Shown here in pieces: positions 43,669 to 51,798 of a DNA stretch of 64,000 nt; the first letter of the stretch is position 1, and every line of letters begins with the position of its first letter. The stretch is from positions 62,001 to 126,000 of the forward strand of contig NZ_QNUM01000003.1 in assembly GCF_003574655.1 (NCBI RefSeq), read 5' to 3'. The notes beneath the pieces are model-generated. The model ran no database searches, was not told the origin of the DNA, and saw nothing but the letters and a program-made list of their open reading frames with translations. The DNA is from Cohaesibacter haloalkalitolerans (GTDB taxonomy: Bacteria > Pseudomonadota > Alphaproteobacteria > Rhizobiales > Cohaesibacteraceae). Made by a program: the position numbers and the translations under genes.

Positions 43669-45186
43669 ATGGATAGCTTCCTGATCGGCGCAGCCCAGAT
43701 TTTCACCTTCACCACGATCGCCTACATGGTCGCGGGGTCGATTGCCGGCATCATCGCCTCGGCCATTCCCGGCTTCACCGTGACCATGGCCATCGTGCTG
43801 ACCCTGCCGCTGACCTTCACCATGGAGCCACTGCAGGGCATCGCCGTCATGCTCTCGGTCTATGTGGGCGGCTACACCGGCGGCCTGATTTCCGCCGCTC
43901 TGCTCGGCATTCCGGGCACGCCATCCTCCGTTGCCACCACCTTTGATGCCTTTCCCATGGCCCGTGGTGGTGAAGCCGGTCGCGCCCTGTCCCTCGGCGT
44001 CTGGGCTTCCTTCTTCGGTACGGTCATTTCCACCATCGTGCTGATCGTGGCCGCGCCACCATTGGCCCTCATCGCGGTCAAGCTCGGCCCGTGGGAATAT
44101 TTCTCGCTCATCGTCTTCGCCCTGACGATCGTTGCAAGCCTTGTCGGCGACTCCGTCATCCGAGGCCTTATCGCCGGTCTCATCGGCCTTGCCATGTCGA
44201 CCGTCGGCAGCGACCCCATTCTCGGTCGGTCCCGGTTCGACTTCGGCTTCGAGATGCTCGAGACCGGCCTGCCGTTCCTTGTCGTCCTCATCGGCATCTA
44301 CGCCATTTCCCAGCTTGCCTCGGAAGTGGAGGATTCCCACAGTGTCCGCTCCGGCAGCAAGCTGGTCACCGGTGCCATCGACTTCCAGACCTGGAAGGTG
44401 ATGAAAGAAGTGCTCTCCCGTCCGGTCAACCTGATCCGCTCGTCGATTGTCGGCGTCCTGATCGGCGCTCTGCCGGGGGCAGGGGGCTCGATTGCCAACC
44501 TCGTTGCCTATGATCAGGCCAAACGCTCGTCCAGGACCCCGGAGGCTTTCGGCACCGGCATCCCGGACGGCATCGTCGCCTCGGAATCGGGCAACTCGGC
44601 CACAGCCGGTGGCGGTCTCATCCCGATGATCGGCCTCGGTATTCCCGGCTCGGCGGTTGATGCCATCCTCATGGCCTCACTGATGGTCCATGGCATTTCC
44701 GTGGGTCCACGCCTGATCATGGATCATTCCGATCTGGTCTACGGCATGTTCATCGCCATGGTGGTTTCCTCCTTCATCATGCTGATTGTCGCCATCTTCT
44801 CCATGCGCCTTTTCCTACGCGTGGCCGAAGTGCCCAAGTGGATCATTGTGCCGGTGGTCATGGTCTGTTGCGTGGTCGGGGCCTTTGCCCTACACAACCG
44901 CATTTCCGATCTCTATCTGCTCGGTTTCATCGGCGTTGTGGGCTACGTCCTCAGAGCCCTTGGCTATTCGCTGGCACCACTGGTACTGGGTGTCATTCTC
45001 GGGCCGATTGCAGAAACCAACCTGCGCCGAGCCCTGATGACCGATGGGGACCCGACCGTATTCTTCACCCGTCCCATCAGTCTTTTGTTCTTGATTGCCG
45101 CCGTCATCTCGATTGTCTGGGCTATCAGGACCCATCTGAAGAAACGCAAGACAGACGAAAGGTTTTTCGATGCAGCTGCGTCATGA
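43669..45186 (+). CDS. tctA: Tripartite tricarboxylate transporter large membrane subunit, TctA
   Basis: 505 residues, about 11-12 helices. The two conserved loops are intact: GYTGGLISAALLGIPGTPSSVATTFDAFPMARGG (about residues 65-100) and GIPDGIVASESGNSATAGGGLIPMIGLGIPGSAVDAI (about 300-340). ATG 43669 directly follows tctB. The 3' end overlaps the next gene by 17 bp, coupling synthesis of the transporter with a gamma-glutamyltransferase-like enzyme. Confidence 0.96.
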   Translation: MDSFLIGAAQIFTFTTIAYMVAGSIAGIIASAIPGFTVTMAIVLTLPLTFTMEPLQGIAVMLSVYVGGYTGGLISAALLGIPGTPSSVATTFDAFPMARGGEAGRALSLGVWASFFGTVISTIVLIVAAPPLALIAVKLGPWEYFSLIVFALTIVASLVGDSVIRGLIAGLIGLAMSTVGSDPILGRSRFDFGFEMLETGLPFLVVLIGIYAISQLASEVEDSHSVRSGSKLVTGAIDFQTWKVMKEVLSRPVNLIRSSIVGVLIGALPGAGGSIANLVAYDQAKRSSRTPEAFGTGIPDGIVASESGNSATAGGGLIPMIGLGIPGSAVDAILMASLMVHGISVGPRLIMDHSDLVYGMFIAMVVSSFIMLIVAIFSMRLFLRVAEVPKWIIVPVVMVCCVVGAFALHNRISDLYLLGFIGVVGYVLRALGYSLAPLVLGVILGPIAETNLRRALMTDGDPTVFFTRPISLLFLIAAVISIVWAIRTHLKKRKTDERFFDAAAS

Positions 45187-46759
45187 TCCCATTTATTCAT
45201 CCCGCCGCTCACCGGTTCTGGCTGACAATGTCGTCGCGACATCCCAGCCCCTTGCAACCCAGGCAGGCCTGACGATCCTGCAGCGCGGCGGCAATGCTGT
45301 CGACGCTGCCATCGCCACGGCTGCAACCCTGACCGTCGTGGAGCCGACCGGCAACGGCCTTGGGTCCGATGCCTTCTGCATCCTCTGGGATGGCAGGCAA
45401 CTGCACGGTCTCAACGCATCGGGCCGCGCACCAGCGGCCTGGACTGAGGATCGCTTCCCCAACGGGATGCCCGCCCATGGCTGGGACAGCGTGACCGTCC
45501 CCGGCGCTGTCAGCGCCTGGGTCGAACTGTCCGAACGATTTGGCAAGCTGGAACTCTCCGAGGTTCTGGCTCCCGCCATTCACTATGCCGAAGAAGGCTT
45601 CATTGTGTCGCCGGTAATCGGCGCTCTCTGGTCACGCGGAGCCGCAACACTGAAGGATCAGCCCGGCTTTGCCGACCACTTCATGCCCAACGGACGGGCT
45701 CCGAAGGCAGGCGAACGCTTCGTCAACCGGGCTCTGGCCAAAACCCTGAAGGCCATCGCCCAGACCCATGGTAAGGCCTTTTACGAAGGTGAGATCGCCG
45801 AGAAGATCGTCGCCTTTTCCAAGGCCAATGGCGGCGCGATGGCAATGTCCGATCTGGCCGAGCACAGCCTTGATTGGAGCGGCACGATCAGCCAGCCCTT
45901 CGATGACATCGACCTGCATGAAATCCCGCCAAACGGGCAGGGGATCGCCGCTCTGATGGCGCTTGGCATGCTCCAGCACACCACGATCCGAGATCACGGA
46001 CCGGATGACCTCGCCGCAGTGCATCTGCAGATCGAGGCCATCAAGCTCGCCTATGCCGACTTGCATCGCTATGTCGCCGACCGCCGCTTCATGAAGGATA
46101 TCCGGGAAACAGATCTTCTCGATCCGGACTATCTCAAGGCCCGTGCCCGGCTGATCAGCATGGACCGCGCCCAGAATCTCGGACCGGGGGCACCCAAGCG
46201 CGGCGGCACCGTGCTGCTCAATGCAGCCGATGCCTCGGGCATGATGATCAGCTACATCCAGTCCAACTACGCAGGCTTCGGCTCAGGTGTTGTGGTACCC
46301 GGCACCGGCATCGCCATGCAGAACCGCGGCTTTGGCTTCACCACCGAGGCAGGGCACCCCAACTGCGTCGGGCCGAAGAAACGTCCGTTCCACACGATCA
46401 TTCCGGGCTTTGCCATGAAGAGTGGCGCACCGCTTATGGCCTTTGGCATGATGGGAGGCCCGATTCAGGCTCAGGGTCACATGCAGCTCTTGCTCCGTAC
46501 CCAGCTTTGGGATCAGGATGTCCAAACCGCAGCCGATGCCCCGCGCTGGCGCATGATCGAAAATCTGGACGTCGCCTGCGAACCCCAGATGCCGGAGTCC
46601 CTGCTTGAAGGTCTGGTCGATCTTGGCCACCGCATCCAGATTGAAGCCCCGGACAATGCCTTCGGCTTTGGCGGTGCCCAACTGGTGCAAAAGCTCCCCG
46701 GTGGGGGCTATGCAGCGGGGTCCGACCCGCGCAAGGACGGACAGGCCGCAGGTTTTTGA
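45170..46759 (+). CDS. Gamma-glutamyltransferase family protein, cytosolic form
   Basis: 529 residues. PF01019-type features: SQPLATQAGLTILQRGGNAVDAAIATAATL, VEPTGNGLGSDAF, the HEIPPNGQG block, and the autoprocessing site with nucleophile Thr347 in KRGGTVLLNAAD followed by IQSNYAGFGSGVV and GHPNCVGPKKRPFHTI. No signal peptide, so it acts in the cytoplasm, unlike classical Ggt. Such enzymes hydrolyse gamma-glutamyl or N-acyl bonds after self-cleavage into two subunits. The 17-bp overlap with tctA implies the imported compound is its substrate. Could instead be a GGT-like cephalosporin/glutaryl-acylase relative. Confidence 0.9.
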   Translation: MQLRHDPIYSSRRSPVLADNVVATSQPLATQAGLTILQRGGNAVDAAIATAATLTVVEPTGNGLGSDAFCILWDGRQLHGLNASGRAPAAWTEDRFPNGMPAHGWDSVTVPGAVSAWVELSERFGKLELSEVLAPAIHYAEEGFIVSPVIGALWSRGAATLKDQPGFADHFMPNGRAPKAGERFVNRALAKTLKAIAQTHGKAFYEGEIAEKIVAFSKANGGAMAMSDLAEHSLDWSGTISQPFDDIDLHEIPPNGQGIAALMALGMLQHTTIRDHGPDDLAAVHLQIEAIKLAYADLHRYVADRRFMKDIRETDLLDPDYLKARARLISMDRAQNLGPGAPKRGGTVLLNAADASGMMISYIQSNYAGFGSGVVVPGTGIAMQNRGFGFTTEAGHPNCVGPKKRPFHTIIPGFAMKSGAPLMAFGMMGGPIQAQGHMQLLLRTQLWDQDVQTAADAPRWRMIENLDVACEPQMPESLLEGLVDLGHRIQIEAPDNAFGFGGAQLVQKLPGGGYAAGSDPRKDGQAAGF

Positions 46760-46818
46760 TCGCCGGGAACTGAAGACCGGAAGCAAGAAGTCCCCGCGCC
46801 GGACAACGTCCGGACCAG

Positions 46819-46855
46819 ATGGCCCCTTTTCGGCATAGCGCGGAGAAGGGGCCAT
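46819..46855 (+). other. Strong stem-loop between the GGT-like and SBF-family genes
   Basis: ATGGCCCCTT pairs perfectly with AAGGGGCCAT across a 17-base loop. No T run follows, so this is probably an mRNA 3' protecting or partial attenuating structure between two cistrons of one operon. Confidence 0.6.
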
Positions 46856-46916
46856 TCAGACACAAAGACAAGAGACAGGCCCGTTTCAGAGAGGCCTCGA
46901 CAATTCGGGAGGTGAC

Positions 46917-47927
46917 ATGAAGTTTCTCAAACGCATTGGTATCGACACATACATGTTGCTGTTGGTTGCGACAGTGTGTCTTGGCCTGCTGATCCCCGCG
47001 CGCGGCATCGCCATGACCGGGCTCGGTCATGTCACCTTCTGGGCAGTCGCTTTCTTGTTCTTCCTTTATGGAGCCAAGCTGGATGCCAGCTCGGTGAAGG
47101 CCGGGCTGATGAACTGGCGACTGCAGGGGCTGACATTTCTGGCAACCTATCTGGTGATCCCGATCATAGGTCTGGCTCTGGCGGCAACCTTCGGCCCACT
47201 GCTCGGCACGACAGTTACCCTTGGCCTGCTGTTCCTCGCCGTGCTGCCGTCCACGGTGCAGTCATCCATCGCCTTCACCTCGATTGCCGGGGGCAATGTG
47301 CCTGCCGCCATCTGTGCCGCCTCCGTTTCCAACATGATCGGTGTCGCCCTGACACCGGCCCTCGTGGCGCTGCTGATGCATCAGGGCACTGGCGGCGTCA
47401 GCTTCGATGCGGTGATCAAGATCAGCACCCAGATCCTGCTGCCCTTTGTTCTGGGCCAGATGGTGCGTCCGCTGATTGGCTCCTTCATCTCCAGACACAA
47501 GGTCTTGACCATGGTCGTGGACCGTGGCTCCATTCTGCTGATTGTCTACAAGGCCTTCAGCTCCGGCACCACGTCGGGCCTGTGGAATGCCGTCCCGGTT
47601 TCCAGCCTTGCCATGTTGTTCGTAGTCATCCTCATTTTCCTTGCGCTGACCATGGCGTCCATGATCCTTGGCGGTCGGGTTTTCAAGCTCGACTATCCGG
47701 ACAGTGCCGTGCTGTTCTATTGTGGCTCGACCAAAAGCCTTGCCAGCGGTCTGCCAATTGCCAGCGCCCTGTTTGCAGCCGATCAGGTGGGCGCGATCGT
47801 GCTGCCGATCATGATTTACCACATGAGCCAGCTCTTGGTCTGTGCCTATGTCTCGCAGAAAGCGGGCAGGCGCATTCGCGAGGAGGAAACCCGGCAGGGC
47901 GCATTGGCCAACCAAGGCGCCAAATAG
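46917..47927 (+). CDS. Bile acid:sodium symporter (SBF-like) family transporter
   Basis: 336 residues, nine to ten helices. Family-like blocks: FWAVAFLFFLYGAKLD near residue 40, VLPSTVQSSIAFTSIAGGNVPAAICAASVSN (about 108-140), and FYCGSTKSLASGLPIASALF near residue 265. These match the SBF-like CPA transporter subgroup rather than true bile acid carriers; such proteins move organic anions with sodium. Last gene of the tctCBA-ggt arm; possibly exports or imports a product of the enzyme. GGGAGG lies seven bases before the ATG. Ends at a bidirectional terminator. Confidence 0.88.
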   Translation: MKFLKRIGIDTYMLLLVATVCLGLLIPARGIAMTGLGHVTFWAVAFLFFLYGAKLDASSVKAGLMNWRLQGLTFLATYLVIPIIGLALAATFGPLLGTTVTLGLLFLAVLPSTVQSSIAFTSIAGGNVPAAICAASVSNMIGVALTPALVALLMHQGTGGVSFDAVIKISTQILLPFVLGQMVRPLIGSFISRHKVLTMVVDRGSILLIVYKAFSSGTTSGLWNAVPVSSLAMLFVVILIFLALTMASMILGGRVFKLDYPDSAVLFYCGSTKSLASGLPIASALFAADQVGAIVLPIMIYHMSQLLVCAYVSQKAGRRIREEETRQGALANQGAK

Positions 47928-47970
47928 GGTTTTGCGCAGCAACCCGGATGCGTCATGGCTCCAGACACAG

Positions 47971-48001
47971 AAAAGGCGGGACCGATCCCGCCTTTTCCTT
48001 T
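47971..48001. terminator. Bidirectional intrinsic terminator between convergent operons
   Basis: AAAAGGCGGGA pairs perfectly with TCCCGCCTTTT around a four-base loop; T runs on both strands let it end both the plus-strand tct/ggt/SBF arm and the minus-strand peptide operon. Confidence 0.92.
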
Positions 48002-48034
48002 TCAGGTAGCAAGCTGCCGTTCAAGCGCCTTGGC

Positions 48035-48805
48035 CTACATGCCCTTGATCATGCCGCCATCAACCCGGATCATCGACCCGGTGACAAAGCTGGCCTGTTC
48101 CGAGCACAGGAAGGTGACGACGGCACCGAATTCTTCCGGCTTGCCATAACGGGCAGCCGGAATGGTTGCGCGTGACGCAGCCTTGACCTCATCAACAGAC
48201 TGGCCGCTCTTCTTGGCCTTGCCCGCATCAAGCTCGGCAAGCCGGTCGGTCGCAATGCGCCCCGGCAGTACCATGTTGACGGTGATGCCAGAGGCTGCCA
48301 CTTCGCTTGCCAGCGTTTTCGACCAGCCGGCAATCGCACCGCGCACGCCATTGGACAGCGCCAGATTGGGGATCGGGCTGACAATGCCGGACGAGCCGAT
48401 GGTCACCACGCGGCCCCAACCCTTGTCGGCCATCGCTTCCACGGCCTTGTCGGTGATGGCAAAAATCGGCGTTGCCATGGCGTTGAAGGCGGCAACCCAG
48501 GCTTCCACGCTCTGGCCCTTGGCCGGACCGGCAGCCGGTCCACCACAGTTGTTAACCAGAATGTCCACCGGCGTCTCACCAAGAAAGGCAATCACATCGC
48601 TCACCGACCCGGCATCGGCCAAATCAAGCTTGATGGTGCTTACCTTGTCCTTGAGACTCTCGGGCAAGCCAACAGGCAAAGCCCCGGACCGGGAGGCGGC
48701 GATGACATCAGCGCCTTCCTCAGCAAGCAGGATGGCCGATGCGGCACCAAGGCCGCGACTGGCACCCAACACGAGCGCACGTTTTCCCTTCAGACCAAAA
48801 TCCAT
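48035..48805 (-). CDS. SDR family protein lacking the usual YxxxK catalytic pair
   Basis: 256 residues. Cofactor fold ALVLGASRGLGAAS (GxxxGxG) near residue 11 and NNCGGPAAGP (NNxG region) near residue 88 place it in the short-chain dehydrogenase/reductase family. The catalytic Ser region is GSSGIVSPIPN, but where YxASK is expected the protein has SNGVR, so Tyr becomes Ser and Lys becomes Arg. A subgroup of SDRs with this LSNxxR pattern exists; its chemistry is unclear. Start overlaps the DapA-like stop by one base (TGATG). Last gene of the long minus-strand run. Confidence 0.88.
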   Translation of the reverse strand: MDFGLKGKRALVLGASRGLGAASAILLAEEGADVIAASRSGALPVGLPESLKDKVSTIKLDLADAGSVSDVIAFLGETPVDILVNNCGGPAAGPAKGQSVEAWVAAFNAMATPIFAITDKAVEAMADKGWGRVVTIGSSGIVSPIPNLALSNGVRGAIAGWSKTLASEVAASGITVNMVLPGRIATDRLAELDAGKAKKSGQSVDEVKAASRATIPAARYGKPEEFGAVVTFLCSEQASFVTGSMIRVDGGMIKGM

Positions 48806-49731
48806 CAGCCAAGCTCCTTCAATCTCTTTTCCTGTCGATCAATGATGCGATCGACCTCACTGCGGGCAGCAGCCGTCAGCCCCTTGCCCGGTTTGCGCAT
48901 CGCTTCAGAGGCGATCACGCCCCGTTTCTGCAACACATATTTGCGGACGGCAAGGCCCAGTCCCGGCTGCTGTTCATAACAGACGAGCGGCAGGTAGGCA
49001 TCATAGATATCCTGTGCCTTGTCCAGATCGCCCTTTTCGGCAAAGGCCACGATATCGCGCAGCATTTCGATATAGGCAAAGCCCGTCATTGCACCATTGG
49101 CACCGCGTGCCATGGATTCGGGCAGGAACAGCGCACCATTGCCGCACAGGATCGAAATGCGACGGCGACCGGCTTTCTCGGCCTCGCGCACGGCACTGAT
49201 CTTCTCCAGACCCGGCCAGTCTTCATGCTTGAGCATGACGATCTGTTCGTTCTGGTCGATGATCGTGCCAAGGGTATCGGTCGAGATATTGACCCCGGTG
49301 CTCAACGGAAAGTCCTGCAGAACCACCGGCGCACCGGCCCCGGCCGCTTCGCAGGCATTGGCATAATAGGCGATGATCTGCTCGTTGGTCTTGAGGTTGC
49401 CCGGAGGGGCGATCATCACACCGGCTGCGCCCAGATCCATCACCTTTTTCGACAATTCCGAGATGGCAGCAAGCCCCGGTGCAGATACACCGACAACGAT
49501 GGGCGCCCCATTGGCGCGTTTGATCACACGGCTCGCGATGTCTACGGCTTCTGCCTGCGTCATCTTGGGTGCTTCGCCCATCATGCCCAGCACGGTGATG
49601 CCCGTTGACCCCTTTTCCAGATAGAAGTCTGTCACCCGATCAAGGCTGTCAAAATCGATGGCGCCCTGTTCGTCAAAGGGCGTGACCGAGATCGAGAAAA
49701 CACCTTTGGTGTCATTGCTGAGAAGCGTCAT
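48805..49731 (-). CDS. Dihydrodipicolinate synthase (DapA) family aldolase/lyase
   Basis: 308 residues. GVFSISVTPFDEQGAID opening, TVLGMMGEAPKMTQAEA (usual GTTGE variant), and the Schiff-base Lys168 in VMLKHEDWPGL identify the class I aldolase family. The segment normally carrying Tyr133 (YNVPxRTG) reads QDFPLSTG, so the proton-relay tyrosine of DapA is missing and authentic dihydrodipicolinate synthesis is unlikely; a keto-acid lyase or cyclase role fits better. Good ribosome site (AAGGACGGAAC). Part of the catabolic run; coupled to the SDR gene downstream. Confidence 0.9.
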   Translation of the reverse strand: MTLLSNDTKGVFSISVTPFDEQGAIDFDSLDRVTDFYLEKGSTGITVLGMMGEAPKMTQAEAVDIASRVIKRANGAPIVVGVSAPGLAAISELSKKVMDLGAAGVMIAPPGNLKTNEQIIAYYANACEAAGAGAPVVLQDFPLSTGVNISTDTLGTIIDQNEQIVMLKHEDWPGLEKISAVREAEKAGRRRISILCGNGALFLPESMARGANGAMTGFAYIEMLRDIVAFAEKGDLDKAQDIYDAYLPLVCYEQQPGLGLAVRKYVLQKRGVIASEAMRKPGKGLTAAARSEVDRIIDRQEKRLKELG

Positions 49732-49750
49732 GTTCCGTCCTTTTCGACCG

Positions 49751-50881
49751 TTATTTTACAAATAGCTTACGGGGGAAATTGGTCAGTCTTTCGTAGCCCG
49801 TTTCCGTGATGGCGATGGTTTCTGACATACCGTAACCGCTCGCCAGAAGATAGGTATGGAATGTCTGGCCCGGTTCGAATTTCCATGTGCAGCTTGGCTC
49901 TGCCTCAAGGGGCTCGCCACCGTTCGGCTGCAGCAGAAGGCCGACCGAGTAGAAGGTCTTGTTGGTATAGGTCTCGCGCAGACCGGCAGACAGGATGCCG
50001 TCGCGATAGATGCTGTCCGGCACCGTTGCTGCCACACCGGGGCGTACTTCTGCAAGTGCCGCATCCTGAATGGCAATCAGTTTCTCGACGATAGCGTGAT
50101 CATCATCCCGTGCAGGAGCAATGCGGATCGGACGCATGAACCGGGCGTGATAGTGGTGAACGTTCGGGGTTACCTCGATCTGCACGATATCACCAGCCTC
50201 AAGCACACGGTCCGAATAGCCGCCATGCAGATGGAAGGCCCGCTCGCCGGACGACATGACCCCCGGTCCCGGCAGGTCGGATCCGGCCCGGATCATCGCC
50301 GCGCAGATCTGGGCAGCCATTTCGCGTTCGGACACGCCGACTTCAGACGCATCAATGGCAGCCTGCATCCCGGCTTCCGCCGCCTTGGCAGCAAGCCGCT
50401 GATAGGCGATCTCGGCCGGGCTCTTGATGAGCCGCATGGTCGGAGCCAGATTACTCTCGTCCTGCCAGAGAATGCCGGGGATGGCAGTCTTGAGATATTC
50501 GAAACGCCCGGCAGAAAGCGGCCATGCGGACAATTCGATGCCCAGTTTGGCATTCGGTCCCATCCGGCTGCGGATCGCATCGGCAGCCACCTTCATCCGA
50601 TCATCGCTGTCGGTCCACATCACCCGATCGGGAAAGACACAGGTCGTATCGAGATAGTATTCCTCGACATCGCGGCAGAAGAGGGTAGGCTCGCCGTCAG
50701 CGGGAATGATGGCAAACTGCAATGTGCCATAGGCGCGGGTATAATAACCGGTAACCCAGGTCACTGTCTCGGGCAGAAAGGCCACTAGGCCGTCGAGATC
50801 CCGTTTTTTGAGTTCGGCCTGAACGCGGGCAAGACGGGCGAGATATTCCTCGCGCTGGAACCAATAGGCAGGTGTCGGCAT
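49751..50881 (-). CDS. M24 (pita-bread) family hydrolase, metal-ligand-poor, paralog 1
   Basis: 376 residues. N-terminal creatinase-type domain (YWFQREEYLARLARVQAEL; VTWVTGYYTRAYG) and C-terminal pita-bread domain (LIKSPAEIAYQRLAAKAAEAG; AGDIVQIEVTPNVHHYHARF). True Xaa-Pro aminopeptidases have two Asp where this has Glu (QIEV) and a non-acidic residue (HARF), so dinuclear metal binding is doubtful. Creatinase and ectoine hydrolase show the same loss and hydrolyse C-N bonds without metal. AAGGAG lies seven bases before the start. Substrate unknown. Confidence 0.88.
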   Translation of the reverse strand: MPTPAYWFQREEYLARLARVQAELKKRDLDGLVAFLPETVTWVTGYYTRAYGTLQFAIIPADGEPTLFCRDVEEYYLDTTCVFPDRVMWTDSDDRMKVAADAIRSRMGPNAKLGIELSAWPLSAGRFEYLKTAIPGILWQDESNLAPTMRLIKSPAEIAYQRLAAKAAEAGMQAAIDASEVGVSEREMAAQICAAMIRAGSDLPGPGVMSSGERAFHLHGGYSDRVLEAGDIVQIEVTPNVHHYHARFMRPIRIAPARDDDHAIVEKLIAIQDAALAEVRPGVAATVPDSIYRDGILSAGLRETYTNKTFYSVGLLLQPNGGEPLEAEPSCTWKFEPGQTFHTYLLASGYGMSETIAITETGYERLTNFPRKLFVK

Positions 50882-51018
50882 TTGAAAACTCCTTGAGAGC
50901 GATACACCACAGACCGGGCATGACCCGCCGGGGTGTCTCTCAAATCCTTGCTATGAATTCACCCCGCACAAAGACGGGGCAAGTCTGACTTCTTGATTGA
51001 TCGGTTGGCCCGAACGGG

Positions 51019-51720
51019 TCAGCCGTTAAGCACCAGTTCGGTGAAACGGGTCAGCATGGTCTTTGCCTCATCAGCTTCATGGGCAGACGCCTTCAACTCT
51101 TCGATGTCGGCACCGTCCAGCTCCATCCGCTCGCGGTTCTGTTCGAACCAGATCGGGGCCTGCGCCAGGGTGACTTCCGGATGGCCCTGAATGCCCCAGA
51201 TATCCTCGTCCTTGTAGCGCCAGACATGGTTGGCGCAATCGTCCGAGTAGGCCAGAATGGTCATGTCCGGATGGGCGCCTAGCACTTCGTCATTGTGCCA
51301 GACGAACATATGCACGGTCTCGTGCAGATCCTTGGCAATCTTGTCGGTGCGAGCCGCTTCCGTGACCGGCAGATCCTTGTAGCCGATCTCGCAGCTGGTG
51401 CGCCGGAAGACCTGATCCTTGCCGCAAAGGGCCGAAGCGAGGATCTGGTGACCGAAGCAGACACCCAGCATCGGGATCTTTTCTTCAGCCGCCTCACGGA
51501 TGAGATCATGCTCGCGCAGGATGAAGTCGATTTCCTCATAGGCACCATGCGGGCTGCCAGACAGGAAGATGCCGTCATAGCCATCCAGGGAAAGCGGAAA
51601 CTGGCCGTCATAGGCCCAGAAGCGATCGACGTTGAGACCCCAGGTTTCGAACCGTTCGTCAAGTTTGGCAACCGACTGCAAAGACCGGCCATTGCCCAGA
51701 TATAGAAGACGTTTACCCAT
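51019..51720 (-). CDS. Class I glutamine amidotransferase domain protein
   Basis: 233 residues, a stand-alone GATase1 domain. Catalytic triad is visible: Cys88 in MLGVCFGHQ, His180 and Glu182 in GIQGHPEVT. GSPHGAYEE forms the oxyanion-loop region. No synthetase domain or obvious partner lies next to it, so it may hydrolyse a gamma-glutamyl amide directly, as PuuD and GuaA-related stand-alone members do, releasing glutamate. That fits the gamma-glutamyl/pyroglutamyl theme of the locus but is inference. Confidence 0.9.
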   Translation of the reverse strand: MGKRLLYLGNGRSLQSVAKLDERFETWGLNVDRFWAYDGQFPLSLDGYDGIFLSGSPHGAYEEIDFILREHDLIREAAEEKIPMLGVCFGHQILASALCGKDQVFRRTSCEIGYKDLPVTEAARTDKIAKDLHETVHMFVWHNDEVLGAHPDMTILAYSDDCANHVWRYKDEDIWGIQGHPEVTLAQAPIWFEQNRERMELDGADIEELKASAHEADEAKTMLTRFTELVLNG

Positions 51721-51798
51721 GGCGTGGGCATTCCTTGTTGTTGTTGGGGGCCCTGTCAGTGTGCCGACAAGGGCCCTGAATTCCTGACAAATCCGGCC

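Noticed and set aside
48805-49731. Authentic dihydrodipicolinate synthase (dapA)
   Set aside because: The essential tyrosine loop is altered and the gene lies in a catabolic run.
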